Position numbers and translations under genes: made by a program
From: an uncultured Pelagibacteraceae bacterium
GTDB taxonomy: Bacteria; Pseudomonadota; Alphaproteobacteria; Pelagibacterales; Pelagibacteraceae
Length of the DNA stretch: 64,000 nucleotides
NCBI GenBank assembly: GCA_902538445.1
Contig: CACBFE010000001.1
Location: 82,793 to 146,792 of the forward strand
Direction of reading: 5' to 3'
Shown here: piece after piece, positions 39,017-47,791 of the stretch
Position numbering within the stretch: the stretch's first letter is position 1
Layout of the letters: every line of letters begins with the position of its first letter
Notes under the pieces: model-generated
Seen by the model: only the letters and a program-made list of their open reading frames with translations
Told to the model about the DNA's origin: nothing
Database searches by the model: none

Positions 39017-39646
39017 ATGAAAAACGTAGAGACATTAAAAAACGATGAAATTATAAATGAAAATCTTTTTAGAGATTTCCATACAATCCCAAATCTAAAA
39101 TTTGATATTGACAAATTAAGGTCTGACTTAGATAAAATTTTGAAGCTAAAAAAATTTAATTCTTTAGGTATAAAAAATTTTGCTGCAATACCACTTAATC
39201 AAATACCTGGTGACAAGTCTTCTACAGAAGGACATAATGTTAGGGGTACTTATTGGACAATTCCAGATGAAACTGGCAAAGAAGCTAAGAGAGATAAGGC
39301 TATTGATGAGTCAAAATACACAGAACTCGTTCCAGAATTTAAGGGCACATACTTTGAGGAAGTTTTTAATATTTTGAGAAAAAAATTTAAATTAGGGAGA
39401 GTAAGAATACTTTTAAAAGAACCGAGATCTACTTTAAGTTGGCATAGAGACCCTGAGCCAAGACTTCATATCCCAATTATTACAAACAAAGGCTGCAGAA
39501 TGGTTATTGAAGATGTAAGTAAACACATGCCTGCAGATGGAACAGTCACAATAACAAATAATACGAAATACCATAACTTTTTTAACGGGGGTGAGCAAAA
39601 TAGAATACATCTAGTTGCCTGCGTTCTAGAAAATCCATTTAATTAA
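39017..39646 (+). CDS. 2-oxoglutarate/Fe(II) oxygenase, Asp/Asn-hydroxylase-like
   Basis: A 209-residue protein with the aspartyl/asparaginyl beta-hydroxylase fold. The iron ligands are visible as SWHRDPEPRLHIPI (H-x-D with the following Arg and His) and TKYHNFFNGG (second His), then RIHLVACV with the 2-oxoglutarate Arg. Substrate unknown; relatives modify proteins, amino acids or lipids. ATG two bases after the katG stop suggests co-transcription and hence control by iron status; an iron-dependent enzyme there is consistent. Confidence 0.75.
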   Translation: MKNVETLKNDEIINENLFRDFHTIPNLKFDIDKLRSDLDKILKLKKFNSLGIKNFAAIPLNQIPGDKSSTEGHNVRGTYWTIPDETGKEAKRDKAIDESKYTELVPEFKGTYFEEVFNILRKKFKLGRVRILLKEPRSTLSWHRDPEPRLHIPIITNKGCRMVIEDVSKHMPADGTVTITNNTKYHNFFNGGEQNRIHLVACVLENPFN

Positions 39647-39889
39647 ATGACAGAATTTACACACGGAATTTTTTCAGCAACAAAAAATATTTACGATAAT
39701 AATAAAGGATCGATATTAAGAACAATAATTTACACAATTGGTCACTTTGCTATTGCCATAACTGTTTTAATGTCAGTTGCAAACGTCTCTTTTATAATCG
39801 CTCTCACAGACGCTATTGTTGAGCCACTAGCAAATGCAGTCTGGTATTTTGTTCTTGATAAAGTTTGGACTGCAAAATATAAAAAATAA
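39647..39889 (+). CDS. DUF2061 small membrane protein
   Basis: An 80-residue protein with two hydrophobic helices (IIYTIGHFAIAITVLMSVA and FIIALTDAIVEPLANAVWYF) and a C-terminal DKVWTAKYKK in place of the HErxW motif typical of DUF2061. It starts immediately after the oxygenase stop, so it is probably the last gene of the katG operon. Function of the family is not known. Confidence 0.7.
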   Translation: MTEFTHGIFSATKNIYDNNKGSILRTIIYTIGHFAIAITVLMSVANVSFIIALTDAIVEPLANAVWYFVLDKVWTAKYKK

Positions 39890-39890
39890 A

Positions 39891-40334
39891 TTATAATAAT
39901 CCCCATAGGCTCTCTTTTTTTAACCATCCCTTAAAATCTCCAGAAATAGCTTTACACCAATTATCATTACATTTTTTTATCATAACTAGTCTACCTTTTT
40001 TAAGAAGAGCGATCGGATTTGAATATACTGTTGAATTACTAAACATAATTAACTCATTTTCAACAACAATTGCAGCTTTTTTTTTGGATAATTGAGAAAT
40101 ATGTATCCAACCAGAATTATTTTCATGATCTCTTACTTTTCTAAAATTATTAGAACGGTCTTGAATTAGTACTGGGAGATATTTTTTTTTATAAAAAATT
40201 TTTACTGGATAATCAAATGAGGGGCCTTGACGTAAATTAACTTTTTCATTTCTCAATGTTAAAAAATACTCTTCATTTGAGAATAGGTTTCCAAAATTAA
40301 AAAAAATTATTAAAAAGAAAATTAATTTTTGCAT
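39891..40334 (-). CDS. Exported bacterial SH3-domain protein
   Basis: A 147-residue protein with a signal peptide (KLIFFLIIFFNFGNLFS) and two SH3-type segments: KVNLRQGPSFDYPVKIFY with SGWIHISQL, and NWCKAISGDFKGWLKKESLW. The RxGPs and GW motifs are those of bacterial SH3 domains that often bind the cell wall. It overlaps the moeB/thiF-like gene by 13 bases and ends the minus-strand ubiE operon. Confidence 0.8.
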   Translation of the reverse strand: MQKLIFFLIIFFNFGNLFSNEEYFLTLRNEKVNLRQGPSFDYPVKIFYKKKYLPVLIQDRSNNFRKVRDHENNSGWIHISQLSKKKAAIVVENELIMFSNSTVYSNPIALLKKGRLVMIKKCNDNWCKAISGDFKGWLKKESLWGLL

Positions 40335-41071
40335 ATATTTTTACAATTTGGATTAATCTGAATTTTTGATTTCCTTATACTCATTTTAAGTGAGTCAAAA
40401 ATTAAAATATTACCATTTAGATCATCTTTCAGATCTAAAATGGTTTTTAATACTTCATTTGCTTGCAGAGAACCTAATATACCAGCAACTGGTGGGAAAA
40501 TTCCTTCTTCATCACAATTCACCTCTTGAATAGGTTGTTGTGGCATGAAACACCTAAAACATGGTATTTTCTTTTTAAAGTTAAATTTAAAAAGATGTCC
40601 GTCAAATTTATTTATTGCAGCAGAAATTAAGATTTTCCTATTTTTTTTACAATAATCATTGATTAATAATCTCGTATCAAAATTATCTGTGCCGTCACAG
40701 ATAATGCCGTATTCATTCAAAATTGTTTTAATATTCTTTTTTGAAATTTTAATTTTAAAAGTCTTTATCTTTATTTGGTTATAAATTTTTTTAATTTTTA
40801 ATTTTGCTTGATTTACTTTATATTTACCAAGATCAGAAGTATTAAATAAAATTTGTCTGTTTAAATTTCCTAATTCTATCTTATCATGATCTACTATTCC
40901 AATATTATTGACTCCAGAAGAAGCCAAATATGTTAGTAATGGACAACCTAAGCCACCCATTCCTATAACTAAAACTTTTGCCTTTTTAATTTTTTTTTGA
41001 CCAGATATTCCAACTTTTTTTAAAATAATTTGTTTTTCAAATCTTTTAAATTCTTTCAGGTTAAATGCCAT
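40322..41071 (-). CDS. MoeB/ThiF-family adenylyltransferase
   Basis: A 249-residue E1-like enzyme that adenylates the C-terminus of a sulphur-carrier protein (MoaD or ThiS). KVLVIGMGGLGCPLLTYLASSG is the nucleotide loop; GIVDHDKIELGNLNRQILF and CDGTDNFDTRLLINDYC follow. The zinc pairs are CFRC and a C-terminal NCKNIC spaced C-X3-C instead of C-X2-C. Molybdopterin or thiamine pathway cannot be separated by sequence. Four bases after dut. Confidence 0.88.
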   Translation of the reverse strand: MAFNLKEFKRFEKQIILKKVGISGQKKIKKAKVLVIGMGGLGCPLLTYLASSGVNNIGIVDHDKIELGNLNRQILFNTSDLGKYKVNQAKLKIKKIYNQIKIKTFKIKISKKNIKTILNEYGIICDGTDNFDTRLLINDYCKKNRKILISAAINKFDGHLFKFNFKKKIPCFRCFMPQQPIQEVNCDEEGIFPPVAGILGSLQANEVLKTILDLKDDLNGNILIFDSLKMSIRKSKIQINPNCKNICKN

Positions 41072-41074
41072 TAA

Positions 41075-41518
41075 TTATTTAATTCCCGTAGACCCGAATC
41101 CACCAGAACCACGTTCTGTATTTTCTAAATTTGTAACTTCTTTTAATGTTGCTTTTACAACTGGACATAAAACCATTTGTGCAATCCGCAACCCTTTTTC
41201 TACAACAAAAACTTTATCACTTAAATTAATTAATATTACTTTAAGTTCACCTCTGTAATCAGCATCAATAGTCCCCGGGGTATTTAAAACACTTATTTGA
41301 CTCTTTGCTGCTAGTCCTGATCTAGGCCTAATTTGAATTTCAAAATTTTTTGGTATTGCAACAGCTAATCCCGTTGAAATAATTTCAGATTTTCCCGGCA
41401 AAATTTTAATCTGTTTATCTGTATAAGCTGCCAGGTCTAGACCTGACGAACCATCTGTCTCGTATTTAGGTAAAGCCACGTCTTTTGACAACCTCTTAAT
41501 TAATATTTCTGTCATCAA
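41075..41518 (-). CDS. dut: dUTP diphosphatase
   Basis: A 147-residue trimeric dUTPase giving dUMP and keeping uracil out of DNA. All five motifs are visible: SGLDLAAY, IRPRSGLA, NTPGTIDADYRGELKVIL, RIAQMVLCPV and RGSGGFGSTG at the C-terminus. It overlaps coaBC by 23 bases. Confidence 0.97.
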   Translation of the reverse strand: MMTEILIKRLSKDVALPKYETDGSSGLDLAAYTDKQIKILPGKSEIISTGLAVAIPKNFEIQIRPRSGLAAKSQISVLNTPGTIDADYRGELKVILINLSDKVFVVEKGLRIAQMVLCPVVKATLKEVTNLENTERGSGGFGSTGIK

Positions 41519-42722
41519 TTATTTTGTCTAATAAAATTTGAGCAATTTTATTGGCGATAAAACTTTTTTTATTTTTTTGTAAAATTTTTATATTTCCTTT
41601 TTGATCTATCATTGAAACTTTATTAAAGTCGGAATTAAAACCAATCTCTTTTTTAGAAACATCATTAGCAAAAATCAGATCACAATTCTTATTTTTCATT
41701 TTTTGTGTAGAATTATTTATTACACTTTCAGTTTCTGCAGAAAAACCAGCAACTATACGTGGTCTATTCTTGTTATTTTTTGATAAAAAACTTAAAATAT
41801 CATTATTTTTAATAAAATTTATTGATTTAAAATTCAATTTATCTTTTTTAATTTTATTTTTACTCTTTGTAATAGGTTTGAAATCTACAACGGCTGCTGT
41901 GCATACGGCTAAATCAACAGGCAAAGTTTTCTTTACCTCAACTAACATTTCATCAGCTGATATTATTTTTTTAACTTTGATACCTTTTGGAGAGGCTAAC
42001 TTTGAAGGCCCGGTTATTAATGTTGTTTTTATACCAAGTTTGTTTAAGGCTATAGCAATTTCATAGCCTTGTTTACCACTAGACTCATTTGAAATATATC
42101 GTATTGGATCAATATATTCTCTTGTGGGACCTGCAGTTACCAAAGCTTTAAGATTTTTCTTTTTAACAATATTCTTTTTGTCAAAATAATTTTTCAAATA
42201 TGCAAAAATTTGTCTTGGGCTTGACATTTTTCCCTCGCCAAACTCTCCACATGCCATTTCACCTTTTTCAGGTCCTATAAATAAATAACCAAAGTCTTGT
42301 AAAATTTTTAAGTTTGACTGCGTTGCTTTATGTAACCACATTCTGACATTCATTGCTGGCACTAAAATAATATCTTTGTCTGCAGCTAATAAAACAGTCG
42401 TAGCCAAATCTTCAGCTTTTCCTAATGATAGTTTGCTCATAAAATTGGCAGTAGTTGGCATTACTAAAATGATATCAGCCCATCTAGAAAGTGCTATATG
42501 ATCTATTACTGCCTCTGACTCGCTATCAAATATATTCTCAAATGTTTTAGACTTAGTCAATGTAGATAAAGACAAGGGCGTAACAAATTCCTTCCCACTT
42601 TTTGTAAGAATGGTTTTTACCTCCATATGATTTTTTTTTAATAATCTAATTAAATCTAGTGATTTGTAGGCGGCTATACCTCCACCTATAATTATTAAGA
42701 TTTTTTTATTTTTTAACGTCAT
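41496..42722 (-). CDS. coaBC: Bifunctional PPC synthetase/decarboxylase CoaBC
   Basis: A 408-residue bifunctional coenzyme A enzyme. The N-terminal flavoprotein decarboxylase (1 to about 185) has GGIAAYKSLDLIRLLKK, the PAMNVRMW motif and the ACGEFGEGKMS substrate clamp with its Cys. The C-terminal synthetase starts LVTAGPTREYIDPIRYISNE and has AVCTAAVVDFKP. Ten bases after ubiB. Confidence 0.95.
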   Translation of the reverse strand: MTLKNKKILIIIGGGIAAYKSLDLIRLLKKNHMEVKTILTKSGKEFVTPLSLSTLTKSKTFENIFDSESEAVIDHIALSRWADIILVMPTTANFMSKLSLGKAEDLATTVLLAADKDIILVPAMNVRMWLHKATQSNLKILQDFGYLFIGPEKGEMACGEFGEGKMSSPRQIFAYLKNYFDKKNIVKKKNLKALVTAGPTREYIDPIRYISNESSGKQGYEIAIALNKLGIKTTLITGPSKLASPKGIKVKKIISADEMLVEVKKTLPVDLAVCTAAVVDFKPITKSKNKIKKDKLNFKSINFIKNNDILSFLSKNNKNRPRIVAGFSAETESVINNSTQKMKNKNCDLIFANDVSKKEIGFNSDFNKVSMIDQKGNIKILQKNKKSFIANKIAQILLDKIIDDRNIN

Positions 42723-42731
42723 TTTATTAGA

Positions 42732-44291
42732 TTAAAATACTAACAAGAAGACAATTACAATACCAAAAAAACTTATTACGACATTATTTCTAAAATTTTT
42801 TAGTTTCATCTGTTCCATTTCTAAGTTTTTATTGTTGATGCCTAAATTTAACTTTCCATCAGCCACAAGTTTTAGCGCATATTCTGCCTTATCCATCAAA
42901 CCAGGAAAATCGGGTATTCGTTTAATTATTTCTGCGGATGTATTCAAAGCTGTATTAATTGTTGATCTAGGACTTTTTAAATTTTTTAACCAATCTTCCA
43001 AAACAGGTTTAGACACCTCCCAAATATTAGTTTCCGGGTATAATTTTCTAGCTACCCCTTCAACTACTACCATTGTTTTTTGTAGCAACAATAATGGTGG
43101 CTGTGTTGCCATATTAAATTTCTCTGTGATTTCAAACAACTGTGCAAGTAAATTTCCACCAGAAATATCTTTTATAGACTGGCCGAAAATTGGCTCTCCT
43201 ACAGAGCGTAAAGCTTGGGCAAATTCATCCTTCGATGCATTTTGAGGAACTAATCCAGCTTGAAAATGAACTTCTGCAACTTTAACATAATCCCGTTGTA
43301 TAAACCCATACAAAATTTCAGCTAAAAACTTTCTATTATTTTTATCTAATCTACCCATAATTCCAAAATCTACAGGAACAATATTACCTTTTGGGTCAAC
43401 AAATAGATTACCTTGGTGCATGTCGCCGTGGAAAAAACCATCTCTAACAGCCTGTTTTAAAAAATGTTGAATTAGATTTTCTGCTAAAAGTTTTAAATTC
43501 ACACCCTGCTCTTCAAGTTTTCTTTGCTCTCTAATTGAAACACCGTTTACTTTATCTAATGTGAGTATTTTTTTTGTTGTATAATTCCAATAGATTTTTG
43601 GAACGTTAAATCCCTTATCCAGTTTAGTATTTTCATATAATTCGTTAGCTGCAGCTGCTTCAAATCTTAAATCCATTTCAATATTTGTTATTTCTCTTAA
43701 AAGATGTACAACTTCTACTAACTTCAATCTCTTAGCCTTTGAAATTGTATTTTCAACTATATATGCAAACAACATCAGAGCATCTAATTCTTCATTGAAT
43801 AATTGTTCTATATCTGGTCTTAAAATTTTTATTGCTACCTGTTTTTCTTGATTTTCATTTTTAATTTTAGCAAAGTGAACTTGTGCAATAGAAGCAGCTG
43901 CAATAGGCTCTCCTATTTCAATTATATTTTGGTATTGTTTTTCACCAATTTCCTTTTTAATGACTTTTTTTGCTTCATAAAGCTCAAATGCAGGAACTTT
44001 ATCTTGAAGTTTTTCTAAATCTTTAGCCATCTCTTCACCGATTATGTCTGGTCGTGTAGCTAAAAACTGTCCAAGCTTTATAAATGTTGTGCCCATACCC
44101 TGAAGTGCCTCACAGAGGTTTTGCCCTGGATTATTATTTTGTAAATGAGCATTTTTTGAACCAATAGAAATAAAACTAAAAAATAAATTTATGGGCATTG
44201 GTATTTGATGCAATTGATTTATTGTATGAATTGTGCCTGAAGTAGATAGTTTTCTCGCAATTTTAAATAACTTAAAAATTCTTTTTAACAT
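42732..44291 (-). CDS. ubiB: UbiB-family ubiquinone biosynthesis atypical kinase
   Basis: A 519-residue ABC1/UbiB protein. GTTFIKLGQFLATRPDII contains the KxGQ motif; AAASIAQVH is the Ala-rich loop; FFHGDMHQGNLFVD and VPVDFGIMG carry catalytic and metal residues. One C-terminal membrane helix (VVISFFGIVIVFLLVF). Required for ubiquinone synthesis, probably as an ATPase of the Ubi complex. It starts directly after ubiE. Confidence 0.94.
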   Translation of the reverse strand: MLKRIFKLFKIARKLSTSGTIHTINQLHQIPMPINLFFSFISIGSKNAHLQNNNPGQNLCEALQGMGTTFIKLGQFLATRPDIIGEEMAKDLEKLQDKVPAFELYEAKKVIKKEIGEKQYQNIIEIGEPIAAASIAQVHFAKIKNENQEKQVAIKILRPDIEQLFNEELDALMLFAYIVENTISKAKRLKLVEVVHLLREITNIEMDLRFEAAAANELYENTKLDKGFNVPKIYWNYTTKKILTLDKVNGVSIREQRKLEEQGVNLKLLAENLIQHFLKQAVRDGFFHGDMHQGNLFVDPKGNIVPVDFGIMGRLDKNNRKFLAEILYGFIQRDYVKVAEVHFQAGLVPQNASKDEFAQALRSVGEPIFGQSIKDISGGNLLAQLFEITEKFNMATQPPLLLLQKTMVVVEGVARKLYPETNIWEVSKPVLEDWLKNLKSPRSTINTALNTSAEIIKRIPDFPGLMDKAEYALKLVADGKLNLGINNKNLEMEQMKLKNFRNNVVISFFGIVIVFLLVF

Positions 44292-44996
44292 TTAAATTTT
44301 CCACCCAGAATGTATAGCTGAGATACCATTTGAGAGATTTCTGTATTCTACATTAGTAAAACCGTTTTTATCTATTAATTCTACAAGCTGTTCCTGATTA
44401 TAAAAAGTATCTATGCTGTTAATTAAATATTCATAAGGTTTTGATGATCCTACAATATATTTCCCTATAGCAGGTATAGCTTTTGAGTAATTTTTATATA
44501 AAAAATTTAATATTTCGTTATCTATTTTTGAAAATTCTAAACACATAAATCGACCACCTGGTTTTAAAACTCTGTAAGCCTCCTTAAGAGTTTTGTTAAT
44601 ATCAGAGACATTTCTTATACCATAGCTAATAGAATAAAAGTCATACATATTATCTTCGACAGGTAATGTTTCAGCTCCGGATCTGATCCATTTGATATTC
44701 TTAAAATTTACAAGGTTGTTTTTCCCTTTATTAAACATACCTTCATTTGGTTCTACGCAAGTGACCGAGGATGAATTTTTGATTCTTATTGAAAATATTT
44801 TTGCTATATCTCCGGTACCGGATGCGACATCAATCAAAGTGGAATTACGAGATGGATTCATCCAGTCAATGAATTTATCCTTCCAAATGCGGTGAATTCC
44901 TAAAGACATTATATCATTCATCAAATCGTATTTATCATAAACTTTCGAAAATACCGAATTGACTAATTTCGCTTTATCTTGAATAGTACTTTTCAT
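44292..44996 (-). CDS. ubiE: Ubiquinone/menaquinone C-methyltransferase UbiE
   Basis: A 234-residue class I SAM methyltransferase. VFSKVYDKYDLMNDIMSLGIHR is the family N-terminus, LIDVASGTGDIAKI the SAM loop, YDFYSISYGIRNV and LKPGGRFMCLEFSK further motifs. First gene of ubiE-ubiB-coaBC-dut-moeB-SH3; divergent from mutM with only 11 bases between the ATGs. Confidence 0.96.
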   Translation of the reverse strand: MKSTIQDKAKLVNSVFSKVYDKYDLMNDIMSLGIHRIWKDKFIDWMNPSRNSTLIDVASGTGDIAKIFSIRIKNSSSVTCVEPNEGMFNKGKNNLVNFKNIKWIRSGAETLPVEDNMYDFYSISYGIRNVSDINKTLKEAYRVLKPGGRFMCLEFSKIDNEILNFLYKNYSKAIPAIGKYIVGSSKPYEYLINSIDTFYNQEQLVELIDKNGFTNVEYRNLSNGISAIHSGWKI

Positions 44997-45007
44997 AATT
45001 TAATTAT

Positions 45008-45877
45008 ATGCCAGAATTACCAGAAGTTGAAGTTGTTAAAAAGTCCTTAATTAACAAAATGCAAAATTTAATTGTTAAAGCAATTAAAATAAATGATGGG
45101 AGATTAAGATACAAAATTGACAGAAACAAAATGAAAAAAATTGTTGGCCTTAAGTTTAAAAAAATTTCTAGAAGGTCTAAATATCTATTATTTTTCTTTA
45201 ATAAGGATATTGTAATGTTAGTGCATTTAGGTATGACGGGTAAATTTTTTTTTGTAAATTCTAAAAAATCGAAACTTAAAACAAGTTTCTACTACGATAT
45301 AAATGAAAATAAAGATCAAAGACATGATCGTGTAATCTTTGATTTATCAAATAATCAAAAACTAATTTATAATGACATAAGAAAATTTGGTTTCATAAAG
45401 TTTATTAAACAAAATGATTTAGAACAAAATGCACATCTTCATCATTTAGGACCTGAACCGTTAAGCACTAAATTTAATGTACGATACTTTAAAAATTATA
45501 TTTTGGGTAAAGGAAGAAATATTAAAAATTTGCTAATGGATCAAAAATTTACAGCTGGGCTTGGAAACATTTATGTAAACGAAATCTTGTTTTTTAGTGG
45601 GATAAAACCTAATAAAGAAATTAAAGAACTTACTGATAACGAAATTAAAAAAATCATTTTGTTTACTAAAAAAGTAATTAAGAAAGCTATAATTCTCGGA
45701 GGTTCCTCTATTAGAGATTTTTCTAGTAGCAGTGGAAAAAAGGGTTTATTCCAACAACAATTTAATGTTTACGGTAAAAAAGGGAAAAAATGCACAAAAA
45801 ATAACTGCAGAGGTATTATAATCAAAATTATAATATCTAATCGATCAACATTTTACTGCGCTAAATGTCAAAAATAA
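45008..45877 (+). CDS. mutM: Formamidopyrimidine-DNA glycosylase
   Basis: A 289-residue Fpg excising 8-oxoguanine. The catalytic N-terminal Pro-Glu after the initiator Met (MPELPEVEVV) fixes the start. LVHLGMTGKFFF holds the catalytic Lys, LMDQKFTAGLGNIYVNEILF the helix-two-turn-helix, and a C-terminal zinc finger (C-X4-C, later YCAKCQ) is intact. Beside ubiE and upstream of rpsT and dnaA, as in many alphaproteobacteria. Confidence 0.96.
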   Translation: MPELPEVEVVKKSLINKMQNLIVKAIKINDGRLRYKIDRNKMKKIVGLKFKKISRRSKYLLFFFNKDIVMLVHLGMTGKFFFVNSKKSKLKTSFYYDINENKDQRHDRVIFDLSNNQKLIYNDIRKFGFIKFIKQNDLEQNAHLHHLGPEPLSTKFNVRYFKNYILGKGRNIKNLLMDQKFTAGLGNIYVNEILFFSGIKPNKEIKELTDNEIKKIILFTKKVIKKAIILGGSSIRDFSSSSGKKGLFQQQFNVYGKKGKKCTKNNCRGIIIKIIISNRSTFYCAKCQK

Positions 45878-45882
45878 TAAAG

Positions 45883-45911
45883 TTGACCGTGTTAAATTGC
45901 ACATATATACA
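45883..45911 (+). promoter_or_regulatory. rpsT promoter, almost leaderless
   Basis: TTGACC (45883-45888), exact 17-base spacer, TATACA (45906-45911). The start point would fall near 45918, only about four bases before the rpsT ATG at 45922, and no ribosome-binding site fits. Confidence 0.65.
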
Positions 45912-45921
45912 ATCGTAAATT

Positions 45922-46182
45922 ATGCCTAACACTAAATCAGCAATCAGGAGAGTAAGAAGAGTTAAAAAACAGACTCGAGTAAATAGAATTAGAAAAAGTA
46001 AGTACAAAAACGCTGTAAAACAAATGGATATCTTATTAAAAACTAAAGAAAAAGATAAAGCGAAGAAATATTTTTCAGAATTCCAATCAATTCTAATGCA
46101 GGTTGCTAAAACCGGTATTATAAATAAGAATACAGCTTCAAGAAAAATTTCAAAAATCTCAAAAAGAATTTCTACAAAATAA
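45922..46182 (+). CDS. rpsT: Ribosomal protein S20
   Basis: An 86-residue S20. MPNTKSAIRRVRRVKKQTRV is the conserved start; GIINKNTASRKISKISKRI is the C-terminal helix. Standard length. The promoter lies right against the ATG. The 3' end is followed by a perfect AT-rich inverted repeat at 46195-46216. Confidence 0.97.
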   Translation: MPNTKSAIRRVRRVKKQTRVNRIRKSKYKNAVKQMDILLKTKEKDKAKKYFSEFQSILMQVAKTGIINKNTASRKISKISKRISTK

Positions 46183-46395
46183 CAATTGCAAGTTGATTGA
46201 AAAATTTTTTTCAATCTACATTTAGAATACACTTACTAAATGTTGAAACTTAATTTAAGTAGTTGAACTTTTTTATATTATTCTATCTGAACGATAAGTG
46301 TACAACCTAAAACCAATTTTTTTTTTATTTAAAGAAAAACTTGTTGCAAATTTTTTTAAAAGATCGTTTATAGAATTCTCTAATAAACTTTCTAC
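46183..46395. other. rpsT-dnaA intergenic region with inverted repeats
   Basis: The longest gene-free stretch (213 bases). It holds a perfect inverted repeat at 46195-46216 (GATTGAAAAA/TTTTTCAATC), a 13-base palindrome ACTTAATTTAAGT at 46248-46260 flanked by GTTGAA direct repeats (46242, 46262), and TACACTTA at 46228 inverted as TAAGTGTA at 46295. I found no match to the DnaA box TTATCCACA, so an origin here is not supported. No credible ORF. Confidence 0.6.
46344..46372 (+). promoter_or_regulatory. Putative dnaA promoter
   Basis: TTGCAA (46344-46349), 17-base spacer, TTTATA (46367-46372); start point near 46379 gives a leader of about 17 bases before the dnaA ATG at 46396. Confidence 0.45.
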
Positions 46396-47787
46396 ATGGA
46401 AAAAAATATAACAAAAAAACAAAATGTTTTTATTTCTGAAGAAGAAAAAACTCTTAATTGGGAAGAAATACAAACTGCATTTAAGAAAACATTTGGAGCT
46501 GAAATTTATACTAGTTGGCTTCAAAAAATATACCTGGTAAAAGAATATAATGATTATTTAATTCTAGGTGTGCCGACTAGATTTTTTAGAGATTGGATTG
46601 TTTCAAGATATTTAGACAAAATCCTAGAGCAAGTAAAAAGTTTTAAACTTAGTTTAAACAGAATTGAGTTTAAAATTATTGAAGAAAATAAGCAAAATCA
46701 GGAGTTTATAAAAATTAATGAACTCAACAAAGTTACAGAAATCAAAGACTCAATTTTAAACTATAATAGACTTAATCCAAATCTTAATTTTGATAGCTTT
46801 ATACAAGGAAAAAGTAACGATATCGCACTATCATATTCTAAAAAGGTTTGTGAACATATTTCTCGTTACAATCCATTATATATATGTGGCGGTGTCGGTC
46901 TTGGTAAAACACATTTATTAAATGCAATCGGATTAGAACTGCAAGATGAAAACAATGTGATGTTTATTTCTGCTGAGAGATTCATGTATCATTTTATAAA
47001 ATCAATAAAAAAAAATGACATGGTCAATTTTAAAGACTTTTTCAGGAAATCTTCAGTTTTTATTATAGATGATATCCAATTTATAAGTGGAAAAGAGAGC
47101 TTGCAGGAAGAGTTTTTTCACACTTTTAATAGCCTTATGGATAAAGGATCACAAATTATTATTTCTGCAGATCGTGCGCCACTGAAATTGGACAGAGTTC
47201 AAGATAGAATAAAATCTAGACTGTCTGGTGGGTTGGTAGTTGATATTGAAACACCTGATTTAGATTTAAAAGCTAAAATAATAAAAAAGAAAATTGAGGA
47301 AATACAAAGTCAATTTAAAGAAAATATAAATTTGAGTGATTCAGTTATCAATTATATTGCCAGCGAAAGTAAAACAAATATAAGAGAATTAATTGGGGTA
47401 TTGAATAGAGTAATAGCATTTAGTAGAGTACATAACAAAGAGCTTGATATCGGAGATTGCAAAAACATCTTAAAAGATGTTTTCAGTCAAATAAGAGTCA
47501 TAACAGTTGATAAAATACAAAATGTTGTCTCAAATTATTTTAACATAGCTTTAAGTGAAATGTTATCTCAGCGAAGATCCAGACCACTTGCTAGACCTAG
47601 ACAGATAGCAATGTACTTAGCTAAAAAAATGACGACAAGATCTTTGCCGGAAATAGGCAGAAGATTTGCAAATAGAGATCACACTACAGTTATTCATGCT
47701 GTAAAAACTATTACTAGACTTTCTGAACAGGATGATGAGATGAAGAAAAATATTAGTCAGATAAAAAGTTTATTATTAGAACAGTGA
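46396..47787 (+). CDS. dnaA: Chromosomal replication initiator DnaA
   Basis: A 463-residue AAA+ initiator. Domain I includes FGAEIYTSWLQKIYL; domain III has Walker A CGGVGLGKTHLLNAIG and Walker B SVFIIDDIQFISGKE; domain IV has the DNA-binding helix-turn-helix SLPEIGRRFANRDHTTVIHA. Binds DnaA boxes and opens the origin. Linker domain II is short. dnaN follows four bases after its stop. Confidence 0.98.
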   Translation: MEKNITKKQNVFISEEEKTLNWEEIQTAFKKTFGAEIYTSWLQKIYLVKEYNDYLILGVPTRFFRDWIVSRYLDKILEQVKSFKLSLNRIEFKIIEENKQNQEFIKINELNKVTEIKDSILNYNRLNPNLNFDSFIQGKSNDIALSYSKKVCEHISRYNPLYICGGVGLGKTHLLNAIGLELQDENNVMFISAERFMYHFIKSIKKNDMVNFKDFFRKSSVFIIDDIQFISGKESLQEEFFHTFNSLMDKGSQIIISADRAPLKLDRVQDRIKSRLSGGLVVDIETPDLDLKAKIIKKKIEEIQSQFKENINLSDSVINYIASESKTNIRELIGVLNRVIAFSRVHNKELDIGDCKNILKDVFSQIRVITVDKIQNVVSNYFNIALSEMLSQRRSRPLARPRQIAMYLAKKMTTRSLPEIGRRFANRDHTTVIHAVKTITRLSEQDDEMKKNISQIKSLLLEQ

Positions 47788-47791
47788 TTAA

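Noticed and set aside
45861-46232. 123-codon minus-strand ORF over rpsT
   Set aside because: Hydrophobic product arises from reading lysine/arginine-rich S20 codons backwards; rpsT is certain.
46221-46240. TTTAGAA...TACTAAA before dnaA as a third Irr box
   Set aside because: Half-sites are separated by six bases instead of three and the right arm differs, so it does not match the pair at irr and katG.
46183-46395. Replication origin
   Set aside because: No DnaA-box-like 9-mers on either strand; adjacency to dnaA alone is not evidence in alphaproteobacteria.
46273-46524. 83-codon minus-strand ORF crossing the dnaA start
   Set aside because: Overlaps conserved DnaA codons and has no recognisable features.
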